NCBI GenBank assembly: GCA_026873275.1
Contig: JANTUC010000001.1
Span: 1 to 64,000, forward strand
Direction: 5' to 3'
Length of the DNA stretch: 64,000 bases
Source of the DNA: Pseudopithomyces maydicus
Taxonomy: Eukaryota; Ascomycota; Dothideomycetes; Pleosporales; Didymosphaeriaceae
Positions 21,870-33,400 of this stretch are shown here, piece by piece (positions within the stretch are counted from its first letter, which is position 1; every line of letters starts with the position of its first letter). Below the pieces are notes generated by a model that ran no database searches, was not told where the DNA came from, and saw only the letters and a list, made by a program, of their open reading frames with translations. Both the position numbers and the translations under genes were made by a program.

Positions 21870-24800
21870 TTATCTCTCGCCCACCGCCTGCGGCACGCCC
21901 ACCATCTCCAGCTGTCCGCTCATCCCCTCCTTGACCTTGATAACCCTGCTCCTCAACACGGGTAGATTTTCCTTGTCGCTCTCGCCGCTCTTGCCCCCAT
22001 TCATCAGGGCCATGCGGCTCCTGCGTGGAGGAGGCGGCGGCGGTGGCACACCCGTAACAGGCACATCTACGATGCCCAATCCCCCGACTGCGACCTCGAG
22101 CTCCTCGACACGGTTCTCTGTCTTGGCAGCGTGCTTCTGCAGGCGCGAGATGTGTCTCGCTTCCTCGAAGGATCCAGGGAGATAAATACGTTTCGCGTTC
22201 AGAGTGCGCTTGATGTCCTCGAGAAGTACTTCCATGGGGCATATGTAGGCGATGTGATTGCGTTCGCACCAGGCGAGGACGTGTCCGACGACCTTGTGGG
22301 TGCCGTTTTGGACAACCCACGCGCCGGAGTCGCCGCCTACCCCGAACCCGCCGGCAACATGCCAGCTACGGGAGAAGGTCTTGCGGCGGTAGATTCGGAC
22401 TGAGCTCATGGCATGGCCTACCATGCCGCCTTGAAGGCCGGTTGTGCGCCCAAAGCAGTGCACGCTAAGACCACCGAGGTGGCCGCTAGCGACTCCGTTT
22501 GGGTACTCGTCTTCAGCAGCTGTGTAATGCCGGCGTGTTACCGGCTGCTCCAGCTTTGCTGAGATTTCGCGCTGCGCAGGATCTACCGCTGGGTTGGCGC
22601 AAAATCGACGACCTCCTTGTACCAAGTTGTATGGTTGTAGTCGAGCGTCGTTTAGTTTGAGAAGCGCCCAATCAATTTCGTGGACGATACCGTCCTTTCT
22701 CCAGCGTCTGATACCGGAGGATGCGTGGACATGGCCAAGTTCGTGAGAATCTAGGTGATCCTCGTCTCGATCTTCCTCGCTGGGAAAAAAGTCGTCATCC
22801 ACATCATCAATCGCTGGCTGTGTGATCTTAATCTCTTCACCTTCGCCAACATCAATTCCGTCAATATCACCTATCGTTCCCTTCGAAGAAACAGAATCGG
22901 TATCGGCTTCTTCGCTCCCCGATTCCTCCTCGTCATCGAAGTCGAGCTCAGAGTCCGAGGAAAAGCCGTACGACTCGTAGTCTTCATCGTCGCTCTTCAC
23001 AGCTTCGTCATCTGAGATTTCCAGTTCCCACATGGGCATCGGGGAGTTGGGTGCGATCTGAACACCCGGCTGTGAGCCCATACCCATTAGCCAAGGGTTT
23101 GCTGAGCCATTGGCCCCACTGGACAGCAAAGGGTCGTCTCCAGCTTCGCTCTCATCATCAGATGGTGCATCTAAGAGATGATGTACGCCTGAGCATGTCA
23201 GCACGATCCCGTTTTTACACTGTTTGATGCAGTACTAGTGAATGAGTTATAAGCGAGGGGGTTGCGTACTCATTCCTAGGGGTTCGTCATCGACGAGAAC
23301 GACGCCACCATAAGATACTGGCGGAAGATGCTCGCCGCGAAAGGCACCTATGGATGCCCCACAGACTGGTCGCTGCTGGTGATATGGGTTCATGACATGC
23401 ATGTCTCCCTGGTAGTCATCCGTGTTCATCATCGATCGGTGGGGTGGTCTGACTCTACGGCTCGGTCGGTTAAGCTTTGAACGCCTAATCTTTCCACGTC
23501 GGACTTTCAGATCAAAAACGTTAGAATCGTACTTGAACCGGCGTTGTAGCATAGCTTTCACTTTTGGCACGCTGCTGCATGTAACGAATATGGTTGGGCG
23601 GGTTTTCTCCGCCGATTCGCCGACGGCTACGAGATCAATGCTGACAGTCTCATCCGAGTCTCGTAATGTGCGTTCAATAACGCGCTCTAATCGAGGCAAC
23701 ATCTTCTGGTGCCATTCGTTAAGAACTTCATCCGAGAATTTGGCAGGATAGAGACGGAGCTTTTGGCGAGGCGCTTCGACATTAGTGTTGATCTCCAAAG
23801 TAGAATCCCTTGGGCTTGCACTTCGGTCCATATGGCGCTGTATATGGACTGAATGCGTTATGCTGTGATCCTCTGGTTTATCTTCAGGTTCGGGAGTTGG
23901 GTATCCGATGGTTGCCTGGGGCCAGTGCCTCATGCCGTCGGTGATGAGAGCACCAATCGTGTTCGCGCGATTCTGTTTCCTTTGTCGCCAAACCTTCTGT
24001 ATCAGTGTGATCTTTTCTTTGTAGTCCTTCTGCGTCATGGACCTTGGCGGTAAGCCGAACTCGTGTTGGGCAGCTCGCGCCTGTTGAATAGCGCCTGTAC
24101 TATGCGCTCGGAGGTGTTCATTTACTGCTGGTCGATCACCGTGTTGTTGCGCATCCGGCAGAGCGTCCATAGGTGGGATTCGAGTTTGTTGCCAGTCCAT
24201 CTCTTGGAACGGCTCTTCTTTAGGACTCATTAGGTGCGAAAAGGACTTGCGGATGGAGTGTTGTGATTTTTGGGATCCGTGCCTAGATAGTGACGGCAGA
24301 TTCGGGGAACTCTTAGGTGAATGGGTAGATTTTGAAAGAGAGCGCGTCCGCTCGAGAGCATGCGAGCCTTTTTCTAAAGCCCAACGCTTTGCACTGCGAT
24401 ATGACGGACTCGATGGTACGTCGGGAGCCTGGATGTGAGTCGCAGTCTTGCGTTTGAGTGAGGAGGCACCAGTCATCTGGGGCGTGCCTGTGCTCAGCTC
24501 GCCCCATTCAAGAGCAGGGTCAACTTCATCAAGAAGGCAACAACGCTGCAGCCTGATGAGGATACGGTTGTAGAGCTGTGAAAAATTCTGCAGACTTTCT
24601 GCGCCAGATGCAATGCGGTCGGCAGCCCAAAAGCAGTCGCGCACGACCTGCATGTACGCAGTACCGCATTTTGACGCCAAGCGTCGGATGTAGACATCCT
24701 CTACACGCTGCTTGAAATCGGTGAGTGTATATTTTGGCTTCCAAAGGTCTGCCAAGGGTTGCCACAAGCCGATCTCCAAGAGTATGAGGCCAAGACTGTA

Positions 24801-26322
24801 AAGATCAAACTGAGGTCCATACTCCTTCTCCTTTTCCCCCGTGAACTTTGGGTCCTCGGGGTGACGGTAAATGTTGAGGGGTGGCATCGTGCTGGCAGTC
24901 TCGATGTCGTAGTCGGAGAAAAGATCGAAAGAACAGATGACTGGAGATCGAAGAGCGTATTGCAGTGCTCTGCTGTTAGCTGACTGGCGCTTGTTCTTGC
25001 GGAACACCAGGATGTTACTGCTGTTAACGTCTTTGTGTACAAAATCGTCGCCATGGATCTTGTTGAAGGTAAGGGCAAGTGTGAAAGCCAATCGAAAACG
25101 GTCTTCGAGGGGTGGCGTTGCGCTGTTGGAGTTGTGTAGTGATTTAGATCCTGTCTGTAAAACGCTAAGCAGAGTTACTGGGCGGAGCTCGTCCACGGGC
25201 TTGTGCATATCAGATGCGCCAGAATAGACGGAGGAAGGAAGCTCGAAGACCAGGCCAAATCGGGGCTGAACTGGATCTTCAAAATAGCCAAGGCATTTCA
25301 GTGTACCGTGGAACGATTGTTCGTTTGAGAGCTTCCCAAGAATGTAAAGCAAAGTGTCTAGTCGGTCTGTAGGAGTTGGTACACCTGTTGAGCGATAGGT
25401 TGGATCGTATGTAGAGAATTCGACTAGAACAGGCGTTTCGACGTTTCGGTTTCCGTCCGTCTTCCAGGGGTTCGTCGACGTATGTTTGGTCCGGAGTCGT
25501 CCGATGACACGGATAGAAGAAGCTCCCACGCTTTCGTATGGCGGTGGCTCTTCTTCAGGCAGCACCAAGTCGGCTGGATCGAGCTTTGGTGGAAGGTTCG
25601 ATTGGGCAGAAATCTTTTCTAGTTCGTGTGTAATAACAGGAATAGTACCAGGATTGATCAGAGTGAGATCTGAGGCGCTATATTGTGATGTAGAGAAGAC
25701 AGCTGAAGCTGAAGCTCTCCGAGGCGGCGGAGGGACTGCTTTAGGATGTGGACTGGGTCCCCGACTAGCCTCGCGCTGCGTACGCCGCGTGCGAGACAAA
25801 TCATAGAGAATGTCTATGGATGTGGTCAGGTCCTTGGCAAGATCCTCATACCGTGACCTGTCAGCAGCTGCCCACGCGGGTGGTGCAGGCAGCCGACCTT
25901 TTTCGCCTGGCAGCGTTTTGATACCAGTAGTTGCAGCGGGTGGGTGCATCCGCTCGGCTTCGTCCAATATGTCCTTAATGGTCCCCAGTACGCTCGTCAC
26001 CGTCTCCGTGAGGCCTGCACGCTCCACGCTCTCGTCGATATCATCCTGGCGACCCTTGGTACTGTCGCTCCATTCGAGACCCCATGCAATAAGTCGGTCC
26101 TTTTGTATGCGATATTTACGGTGCAGTGCGTTGATCTCGGGTTGTGTATCGGGTGTGTCTTGCTCCGTGACGGCTTCACAGGATGTCTTCGTGTCTACGC
26201 AGACGTTAGCATGCTGGACAGACGCCACAGATGGCGCATACTCTGGAATGAAAGCACAAGAGCCTATGCTTACCTGTATAGAGCTGGGTGAGCCTTCGAG
26301 GGAGTCTACTAATCGTCTCCAT
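21870..26322 (-). CDS. HeLo-like / pseudokinase / trypsin-like protease fusion protein
   Basis: Three exons on the minus strand: 26274-26322, 23270-26194 and 21870-23188, 1430 residues. Introns are 79 bp (GTAAGC, branch GCTAAC, CGTAG) and 81 bp (GTACGC, CTCAG); joining them keeps frame. Residues ~1-110 resemble the later helices of HeLo-type domains (HRKYRIQKDRLIAWGLEW, AGLTETVTSVLGTIKDIL). Residues ~265-575 are a protein-kinase fold with a degraded active site: VLVEF where the VAVK lysine is expected, HKDVNSSNILVF for the catalytic loop, DLF for DFG. The end is an S1-like protease with a probable triad in VHHLL (~994/995), EIDWALLKL (Asp ~1164) and GGDSGAWVV (Ser ~1279), and a very acidic insert after the His. 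An earlier exon completing HeLo helix 1 may be missing from this model. Possible role in regulated cell death or incompatibility is inference. Confidence 0.85.
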
Positions 26323-27355
26323 GTTCTGGGCGTATGTTTCTACGGAAAGTGCGCGACAACGTACGCTAGACGCCGGGGGCGAAAACAGACATGAAGATAC
26401 GTCAAAGCAGGAACAATAAACGTTGCAGGAGACTTAAGATATGAGGAGATGCTGAAGCCTAAGCGTCGTAAGTCGCTTTCGCGGCTGCCTGGAAGCATCT
26501 GTGGCTGTGTGGCTGTGCAGATGTGGCTTGCGTGTGGGGTGCGTTACCGCCCCCGCCGCATGCACACAACTTGACTACAACTCTACTCATCGAACTGGTA
26601 TCCTTGGAATGATTCCGACATCTCCACTGTTGAGAGCTTCAGAGCCACCTTCTTTTCTGTGGAGGTCATCACCTCGCGGCGGTTGTCATCGTGACGAGTT
26701 CAGAAGTGCGGCCTGTTGAGGCTGGGCGGTCTGACCAATGATATCGAGTTCCGCAGTCCAGGTGCTGAGTCTTGGGCAGGCGACTCAGCCACGCCTGTCT
26801 TTCCAGCCCGCGAGGCGTTGCCTCATCCAACCCTCGAGGCAGACGGGGACGGCGCAGTCCGAAAGTCTCGGGCCTCTTTTTACCCGAGGTCATGGAGATG
26901 CTCGTCAGTGGAGGTATTTGTCTCCGAGCCTCTGATGCATCGTCCAACGCCTACGGCCTTTCTCGTCAGTGTTGCCAATCGCCGAGTCTCCCTGGATTCA
27001 TATTCAAAATAACAGTCATCTAAACAGCGTGATCATAACAGGTGATAAATGTAAATGTTACCATGTCGTTGCAGTCATTTGTCTGAAGAAGCGTCACGGG
27101 CCGATCCTTGACAAGAGAAAGATACTGTACAATAAGACTACGTAAGAGTAAGCAGTTGTCATAAAACATGCTCGGCGGTGTGCGTCAAAGATCAGCTATT
27201 AGAACTAGTATGTCCAGGCCTCTACTCATAGTTTTGGTGTGCAAAAAGCAGTTCGCCTAAGCGCTCGAGAACATTCATCAGACGCCGTTTTAGGACAGAG
27301 GTCAAAACAACTGCTTGCACCATCCAGGCCAGGTACAAGGGAAATGCAAAAAAGA
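26323..27355. other. Intergenic, about 1.0 kb
   Basis: No supported gene. It holds the upstream region of the HeLo-like gene (right of 26322) and ends at the tRNA gene. Short open frames on both strands overlap each other and carry no recognisable motif. Confidence 0.5.
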
Positions 27356-27427
27356 TGCCTACTACCCGAATCGAACGAGCGATCTTCGCATTACAAGTGC
27401 GACGCCTTACCACTTGGCCAAGCAGGC
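27356..27427 (-). tRNA. tRNA-Thr (anticodon UGU)
   Basis: 72 nt that fold into a full cloverleaf: acceptor GCCTGCT/AGTAGGC with one G-U pair and discriminator A; a D-arm with GCC/GGC; anticodon stem TCGCA/TGCGA around CTTGTAA, giving UGU; T-arm GCTCG-TTCGATT-CGGGT. A run of six T follows the 3' end on the minus strand (plus strand just left of 27356), the usual RNA polymerase III terminator. There is no intron. Confidence 0.93.
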
Positions 27428-28012
27428 TTTGAATTCAATTAAATCGTAGAATTAATTGGTTGTTGCAAAATTTTCAAATTGTATAATTTATATCGCCATA
27501 CAAAAGTTTTGTGTCTAAGCAGATGGCTCAACGACACTTGTAAATTCGTCAGGCTAAGAGCTCTGCGCGGACTGATCTAATTGGCTTCGATGTGGGTCCT
27601 TCCCCACCAGGCGACTACTTCCAACATACTAGTCACATCCTCGAGACCTTCCCCAGAAACAACACACTCAACTAAAAGTAACGATGAGTCCCGATGCAAT
27701 CACCGCCTTGTACTACACCACGTCAAATATTCAAGACTCCGAGGGAATTGTTTGACCCAACACACAAGCAAGTCTCCAGATATGAGTAAAATCATGAGTT
27801 CGACATCAGTAACCCAGACTCATACTCAACTATATAAAGCGACCCATCATGCAGTATCGCATTCTCCTACCAACACTCTCTTGCACATCCTTGCATATCT
27901 TCTTCTTCTTCTTGCGAATAACTGCAAATCTCTTTCTTCCAAAATCCCAAAGTCCAGACCCCAAAGCCTCCCTATCCAACTCACAATCCTTCCACACACC
28001 CGAGTAACCGTC
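27428..28012. other. Intergenic: upstream region of the 93-aa protein gene
   Basis: About 585 bp between the tRNA and the next start. The stretch from ~27810 is pyrimidine-rich (CTTCTTCTTCTT) with ACTATATAAAG at about 27829-27839, a good TATA box about 175 bp before the ATG at 28013. Confidence 0.55.
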
Positions 28013-28365
28013 ATGAGTTCAAGTAATAACAACAACGACGATTCCCCTAGGATGATGGATTCACCCTCGGGCTTGGACACATTTTTCAACCAAAAAATTC
28101 TCGGTAATAAAAATTACAGGACAAGTGAGGCGAGCCCATGCGTCTCCATACGAAGAAAACTGACAGCATAACAGACTACACGGCCCTCGGGGACCACGCT
28201 GGGCCAACGCCAACCAAAAATGTCGAGCAAGCGTCAGGATTCCCAGAACGCATGACCGAACCCGCAAAGCTGGTCGAGAACATGAAAAATCGAGATCAGA
28301 ACCAGTCCGGCGGTACTGGTGGTTCAGCTGGGTCGGCGTCAGGCCAGGGTACAACCCAGACCTGA
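28013..28365 (+). CDS. Small uncharacterised protein (93 aa)
   Basis: Two exons, 28013-28103 and 28175-28365, around a 71-bp intron (GTAATA...CTGAC...AACAG). Joining keeps frame and gives 93 residues. The start codon follows a TATA box and a pyrimidine-rich leader, and no in-frame upstream ATG is better placed. The protein is polar and probably disordered: an Asn-rich start, then SGLDTFFNQKIL, GDHAGPTPTKNVEQASGFPE, and a Gly/Ser/Gln tail. No signal peptide, membrane segment or known domain is seen. I do not recognise its function. Other acceptor choices either hit a stop or leave an intron too short to splice. Confidence 0.65.
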
Positions 28366-28816
28366 TGCGTCGCCAACAGTTGTTGAAGACGGACCGTTGT
28401 TGCACGACACGGTCCGCTTCTCTGGTTGTGTATATTCATCTCGGGCGGTGGTGATTTCTTCGTGGCAGGCTGGTTAGAGGGGTAGCTGGAACTCCCCCTT
28501 TTTTCCTTATTTCCTTATTTGTCTCCTTTTTCTCTTTTCCCTTCTTCCTTTTTTCCTACAGTCACTCATTTGGACCCGGCGTGGTCAGTTTCTCAATTCC
28601 TCATCCTAGATAGACATGATACCCCGAGGTGGATTTTGTTTTTGGGCGTTCACATATGGCTTGGTTCACCTGACCTCATACACTCGTTAATGAATCAAGA
28701 ACTATTCATTCAACATTGCATGTTCCGTCACATATCTCTTGCTACTAAGTCCAAAGCATATATATCCACACCCAATCCCACCTCCAATTATATCCGTCCC
28801 GGACCTCCTTACCAAC
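28366..28816. other. Intergenic between convergent genes
   Basis: Holds the 3' ends of the 93-aa gene and of the MscL gene. It is rich in T/C tracts (CCCCCTTTTTTCC near 28493). No gene seen. Confidence 0.5.
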
Positions 28817-29469
28817 CTACCTCCCACCCTCCCCCTCCCTATCCTCCCTCCCATCCACCCAACTCGTACAATTAACACACCTGCTCGCCCTCTCACTCTT
28901 CCACTTCCGACAATACTTACACTTGACCTGCCTCTTCACGATATTGTCCCCACTCCCCCTGCTATACAAGCTCGCCACGATCCACAGCGTCACCGCGATG
29001 AGCAAGAACCTGACCACCTTGTCCAGGAAATTGCCATACGCGAACACGACCGCGCCGTCGGACAGCGCCTGCTCCTTGGTGTTGTACCCGTTGGCGATGG
29101 TCCCGTTGTAGTTGGGGCCGTGCTTGAGGGTTGCGAATTTCTCGTCGAGGTTGCGCGCGAGGAAGGGGAGGAGCGAGATCAGCGGGAGGAGAATGTCGGT
29201 TACGAGGGAGGTGGCGACAGCGGTGAAGGAGGCGGCGAGGCTGGAGGGTGAGTTAGTTGGGGTTTATATGGATAGATAGTACGGAAAAGGGGTACAGGGG
29301 AGGGGGTAGGTTTTGAGAAATAGACGTACATTAGACCAACGGCGACTTCGAGGACATTGTCGCGTAGAGCAAAGTTGGTGAAGCTATCCCATGCGGAGGA
29401 GGCGTGGGTGCGCACGCCGTTCTCCGCGTCGGAGAGGTACTGTTGGGTGTTTTCGTCTAGACGCGGCAT
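28817..29469 (-). CDS. Large-conductance mechanosensitive channel (MscL family)
   Basis: Two exons, 29330-29469 and 28817-29240, around an 89-bp intron (GTACGT...CTCCAG), 187 residues. The N-terminal helix and TM1 read FTNFALRDNVLEVAVGLI, the MscL signature, followed by SLVTDILLPLISLLPF; TM2 is FLDKVVRFLLIAVTLWIVASLY. The cytosolic tail carries CKYCRKWKSERASRC and a following CTSW, i.e. CX2C-X10-CX2C, a zinc-ribbon-like motif that bacterial MscL lacks and that I associate with fungal members. MscL opens under membrane tension to release solutes in hypo-osmotic shock. It is divergent from the DUF952 gene, the two starts being about 305 bp apart. Confidence 0.9.
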
Positions 29470-29775
29470 ATCTTCCTATATCGCGTGTTGATATCTCCCG
29501 AACCAAAAATCAAATAAAGACACACACCAGCTAGATAAGCTGTCTATTATTATACAAAGCACACCAAGCTTCCTACGCGCCGTGTTGTGCTGCTGTTTGT
29601 TGATCGAAACGTCATCAGCGCTAACGTACCCTGCATCCAACCCACCCGTGCCAAGATCCGGGGACCCTCCTCATCCCTCCCCTCCATCCCGTCCTCGGTC
29701 CAAAAAAATATCTTACCCTCCACTCGAATCCTTTCGTTGAAAAAAACCTCGCTCTTCCACACGCCTACCGACACC
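29470..29775. promoter_or_regulatory. Shared divergent promoter region (MscL / DUF952)
   Basis: 306 bp between the two start codons. It contains several CAACACGC-like and C-rich segments but no clear consensus box that I would assign to one gene. Confidence 0.45.
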
Positions 29776-30164
29776 ATGGCCGCCCCCTCCCCACCCCCAA
29801 CGTACCTCTACAAAATCCTCCCCACCGCGCCCCCACCCTCGCTGCCCGACCGCCTTCCACTCTCCGACCTCGACCGCACAGACGGCTACATCCACCTGTC
29901 GACCTCGGAGCAAGTGCCCGGCACCGCGGACAAGTGGTTCAACGACTTCTCCGAGCTGTGGCTGCTGAAGATCCGCTATGAGGCGCTGGCGGGCGGCGTG
30001 GATGGCAACGGGGAGGTCAAGGAGGGGGCGCTGATAAAGTGGGAGGAGGTCGGCAGGGGGTGTTTGCGCACTTTTATGGGGGGGATCTCGGGAGGGGGAA
30101 TGTGGTGGAGGCGTTCAAGGTGGAGAAGGGGGAGGGGTGGATGGAGCTGAAGCTGGAGTGGTAG
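29776..30164 (+). pseudogene. DUF952 family protein, with one-base frameshift
   Basis: Starts MAAPSPPPTYLYKILPT and contains the DUF952 core DGYIHLSTSEQVPGTADKWF and ELWLLKIRYEAL. Reading ahead in the same frame gives an unrelated Gly/Arg-rich tail and a stop at 30150. In the next frame, from the run of five G at 30056-30060, the expected domain continues: GVFAHFYGGDLGRGNVVEAF to MELKLEW and a stop at 30164. One extra G in the run would restore a protein of about 129 residues. No intron with acceptable borders explains the shift. This is either a real disruption or a homopolymer sequence error. DUF952 proteins are small and of unproven biochemical role. Confidence 0.7.
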
Positions 30165-30473
30165 ATAAATACGTGGTGGGGATTCGATGGTAGAGGACAG
30201 CGCTTTGGTGGGGCGAAGATAAATATCAGATGTGACGGCATTCTGTGGGATTGCTTTAGAAGAGCACGAACCGCTGAAAGCGTCTCGCAACCAGTTGTTC
30301 CTAATTGAAATTACCTGCCGTGTACTGTGTGCTATGAAAACCCAAGAGATACTCCTTGAACCGTTTGCTGGTCCCAGACCCTGCTTTCTATACTATAACC
30401 CGCCAAAACCGTTAAAGAACCCCGAAGAGAAACTACAAAGGTAAGCAGAACTACTTGTGAATATACAAGAATG
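30165..30473. other. Intergenic between convergent genes
   Basis: 309 bp between the stops of the DUF952 gene and the zinc-finger gene. No feature seen. Confidence 0.5.
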
Positions 30474-33400
30474 TTAATGCGCAGGCACGCTCCATTGGTC
30501 CAACAAAACGTCGACAATATCCTTTCCCTTCCCGTTCGTGTCTTCAACACGGTTACTTTTAGACTTCTTCCTTCCGTGGGTTTTTTCATCAGCTTCGTCG
30601 TCAAATTGGCCTTCACTCTTCGCTTTCCTCTTCTCTCCACTCTGGGCCTCACGGCCACTGTGCAGCGGTGCACTCGGAATATGCGATATTACTTCAGCCT
30701 GCTGTACCTTATCCCGAGGCCGGAGATATGGGGATGGAAGATCTCCATCACTGTTATAGCCTTGATCGGGATGGATTGTCGGTTTAGGTGGCTCTTCCAA
30801 GGCTTGTCGCGTCATTGCCGTCATATTTTCATATAAGTGAGCCGTAGGTGGCCCAGCCGTAGCAAGTGAATGCGATGACATTCTCACAAAGGAGCATTCA
30901 CCTGCGTATTTTGTGGAGGTGCATGCTGTGCATTGTGGTAATTTACCGTCGCACTTGATGCTATACTCGCTGCATCGCTCGCATGGAGTCGCGCTCATGT
31001 GAGCCGATGGCTGATCGGTCATCTCTTCTTCCTGGTTCACACCTGGCTGTGGGCCCTGGTTTTTGATATATCGATTGATGGTGGCTAGACTGTACGGTGA
31101 TTCGGGTTCGGGGCTTTGCGGTGCACCCGCATCCTTGCTGGAACCTCCCATATGCGAGTCCGATACTCCTGTAGATGGACGTGATGCTGACCGTCTGTCT
31201 ACAAGAGCAGGAGAGAGCGTTTTGACAGAGAGGCCTCTGTTGTGTGGTGCCATCCCAGATATCGAGCGGTCGTCTTGACGAAGTCTTCCAAGAAGAGCGT
31301 GGTCCCTTTCGTCTTGTGGCGTCACCAGACTAAGGGAACGACTACCGGAATGGGAGCGGTGTGCCCCTTCTGGTGTGCGCTGGGTGACAAGACCGCCACG
31401 CGTGTCATCGAGTCCACTGTTGGACGCATCATTATGACTGGCGGTCCGATTGTGCTTTCGCTTCCTGCATGATTGCGGTTCGCTCTCTGCCAATCTCCAA
31501 TTCACGCCTTCATGATCTGATGAGAGTTTTCCAGGTTCATTCTCTACACTAGGATGTGCGCCATCGTGCAGCACTCTGTTTGGCTGCTCAGGAAGACCTT
31601 GCCGAGAGGTCCCTGGACTAACCGGGGAATTCTGAAACGAGGGTGCCATAGGTGATTGAACACTAATCTGTCGATGTCCTCGATTTGCGGGCGAAATTCC
31701 TGTGCCTGTTGCACCAGAGTTTACAGTCGGGGAACGTGGAGCAATACGAGCCTCCTGCATGGAAGAAGTACCTTGCAGGCCTTTTCCAGCTTGACTTTGG
31801 GCCACATGACTTGAATCGTAGTGACCGGTCGTAGTGCTAGGTATCTTGCTTGCCGCTTGCGTGGGGGAGGTTCCGTACGGCGTGGACAACATATTTGGCA
31901 TATGGTTTTGTGGCGGGGCCACTTGTGGCTGCGGAGCATCTGATACACCCGGGGCAGGTAAAATATTGCTATAACGCTTATGGTTTGGAGCGCCATTAGC
32001 AGGAGCAACTTTGTGCTGGGCAACTTTTGGCTGAAGTTTTGGCAGTCCAGGGTGTGGATTTTGTTGTACATAAGGTGACGAAGCATGACTATAAGCAGCT
32101 TCGGATGATTCGGCTGGTCGTTCCTGCACGTTGACAGCTTGCCAACCATGTGGTCGGTGCGGAGGATTGTCCACTGGGGTGTGAGGTGCTATAGATTGAG
32201 CGCTTGGCGGATCCCAAGCTGATCGCCCTCTTTGATTTACCGCCGAGTGCGTTGCTGGAATTTCCAATGGGGTCGGTGCGCCGCTAGCACCGCTAGATCC
32301 GATGGACCTACCACCGGGACTCTGATGAGGGGGAAGGCCCGCTGCAGCGTGTCCTGGAGCAGGCAGTATATGCCTGTGATGCGCCTCTTCTCCAGCGATG
32401 GGGGACGTGCCCTCTGTAGCTGTCATAGGTACGCTACTGAAGCGGTATCCTTGGGGCAAGTCCTTACTAGTATAATCGTCAGCGTAATTCCGCAAATATC
32501 CCTCTATACTTACTGTCGCTCTAGATGCCGCTGTAGCAAGTCGGCTCTGAAGAAAACCTTTCCACAAAGCTCACAACGCACTTGGTTTGGCCCGTGGTTC
32601 TTTTGGTGGCGACGCAGATGTTCTGCTCTTGTGAATGACCTGCCACATTCTTCGCACACGTGGACTTTCAACCCCTTCTTCGCTTTTGATATTCTTCCTG
32701 TCTTGGTGTAGACGACTGGGCCGCTCTGCGATCCATGTTCAGCGTCTCCATCAGTACCGCTGTGCTTCCCGTCTTGATCATCAATGGGCGACAGGGTTTC
32801 ATTCGCAGGGCTAGCTTGGCTTGCAGTCGGAACAGTGCTGATCAAAGGAGGCAACTTTGGTCGACTACCCGGCCCAAGAGGCTCGGAAGAAATGGTCCAA
32901 GCTGGTGCCGGTGGCGCATAGTGCGAATCAGTGTTTATTCTGGCAAGACCGCTGTTAAATGGCGGCTGTGGCTGAATTGGAGGAGGAATGGGCCGGTCTG
33001 TGGCGGGTCTGGAAGGATCTGGTAGAATCCTAGAAGTGTGTTGAGCCAATTGGCGTGGTTCCCGCGCAGGCTCTTGGGTGTGAACAAGCTGGAAGCGATG
33101 GGAAGGAGATACAAGGGTTGGCAACTGTACAGCTGGGGAGGTGACGGCTTGGTGAACAATCATTTCCGACTCGAACTTGCGGCAGAATCGTCGATAGGCC
33201 TTCAGAACCCTACTCCGAGGCAGGCGTCGGTTAGACTGTGAATGACAAGACTGCTGTAATAGGGCGACGCGCTTTAGCAACTTCTGCACGTGGTGTGCAC
33301 ATTGGGTGAGCTCGTTGATGGTCAAGTATTCGCCGTCATCATCGGTTACCGTGTCGTCGCTGTCTGATGTTTCAGAATCATCGGCTAACGCGCTAGGCGC

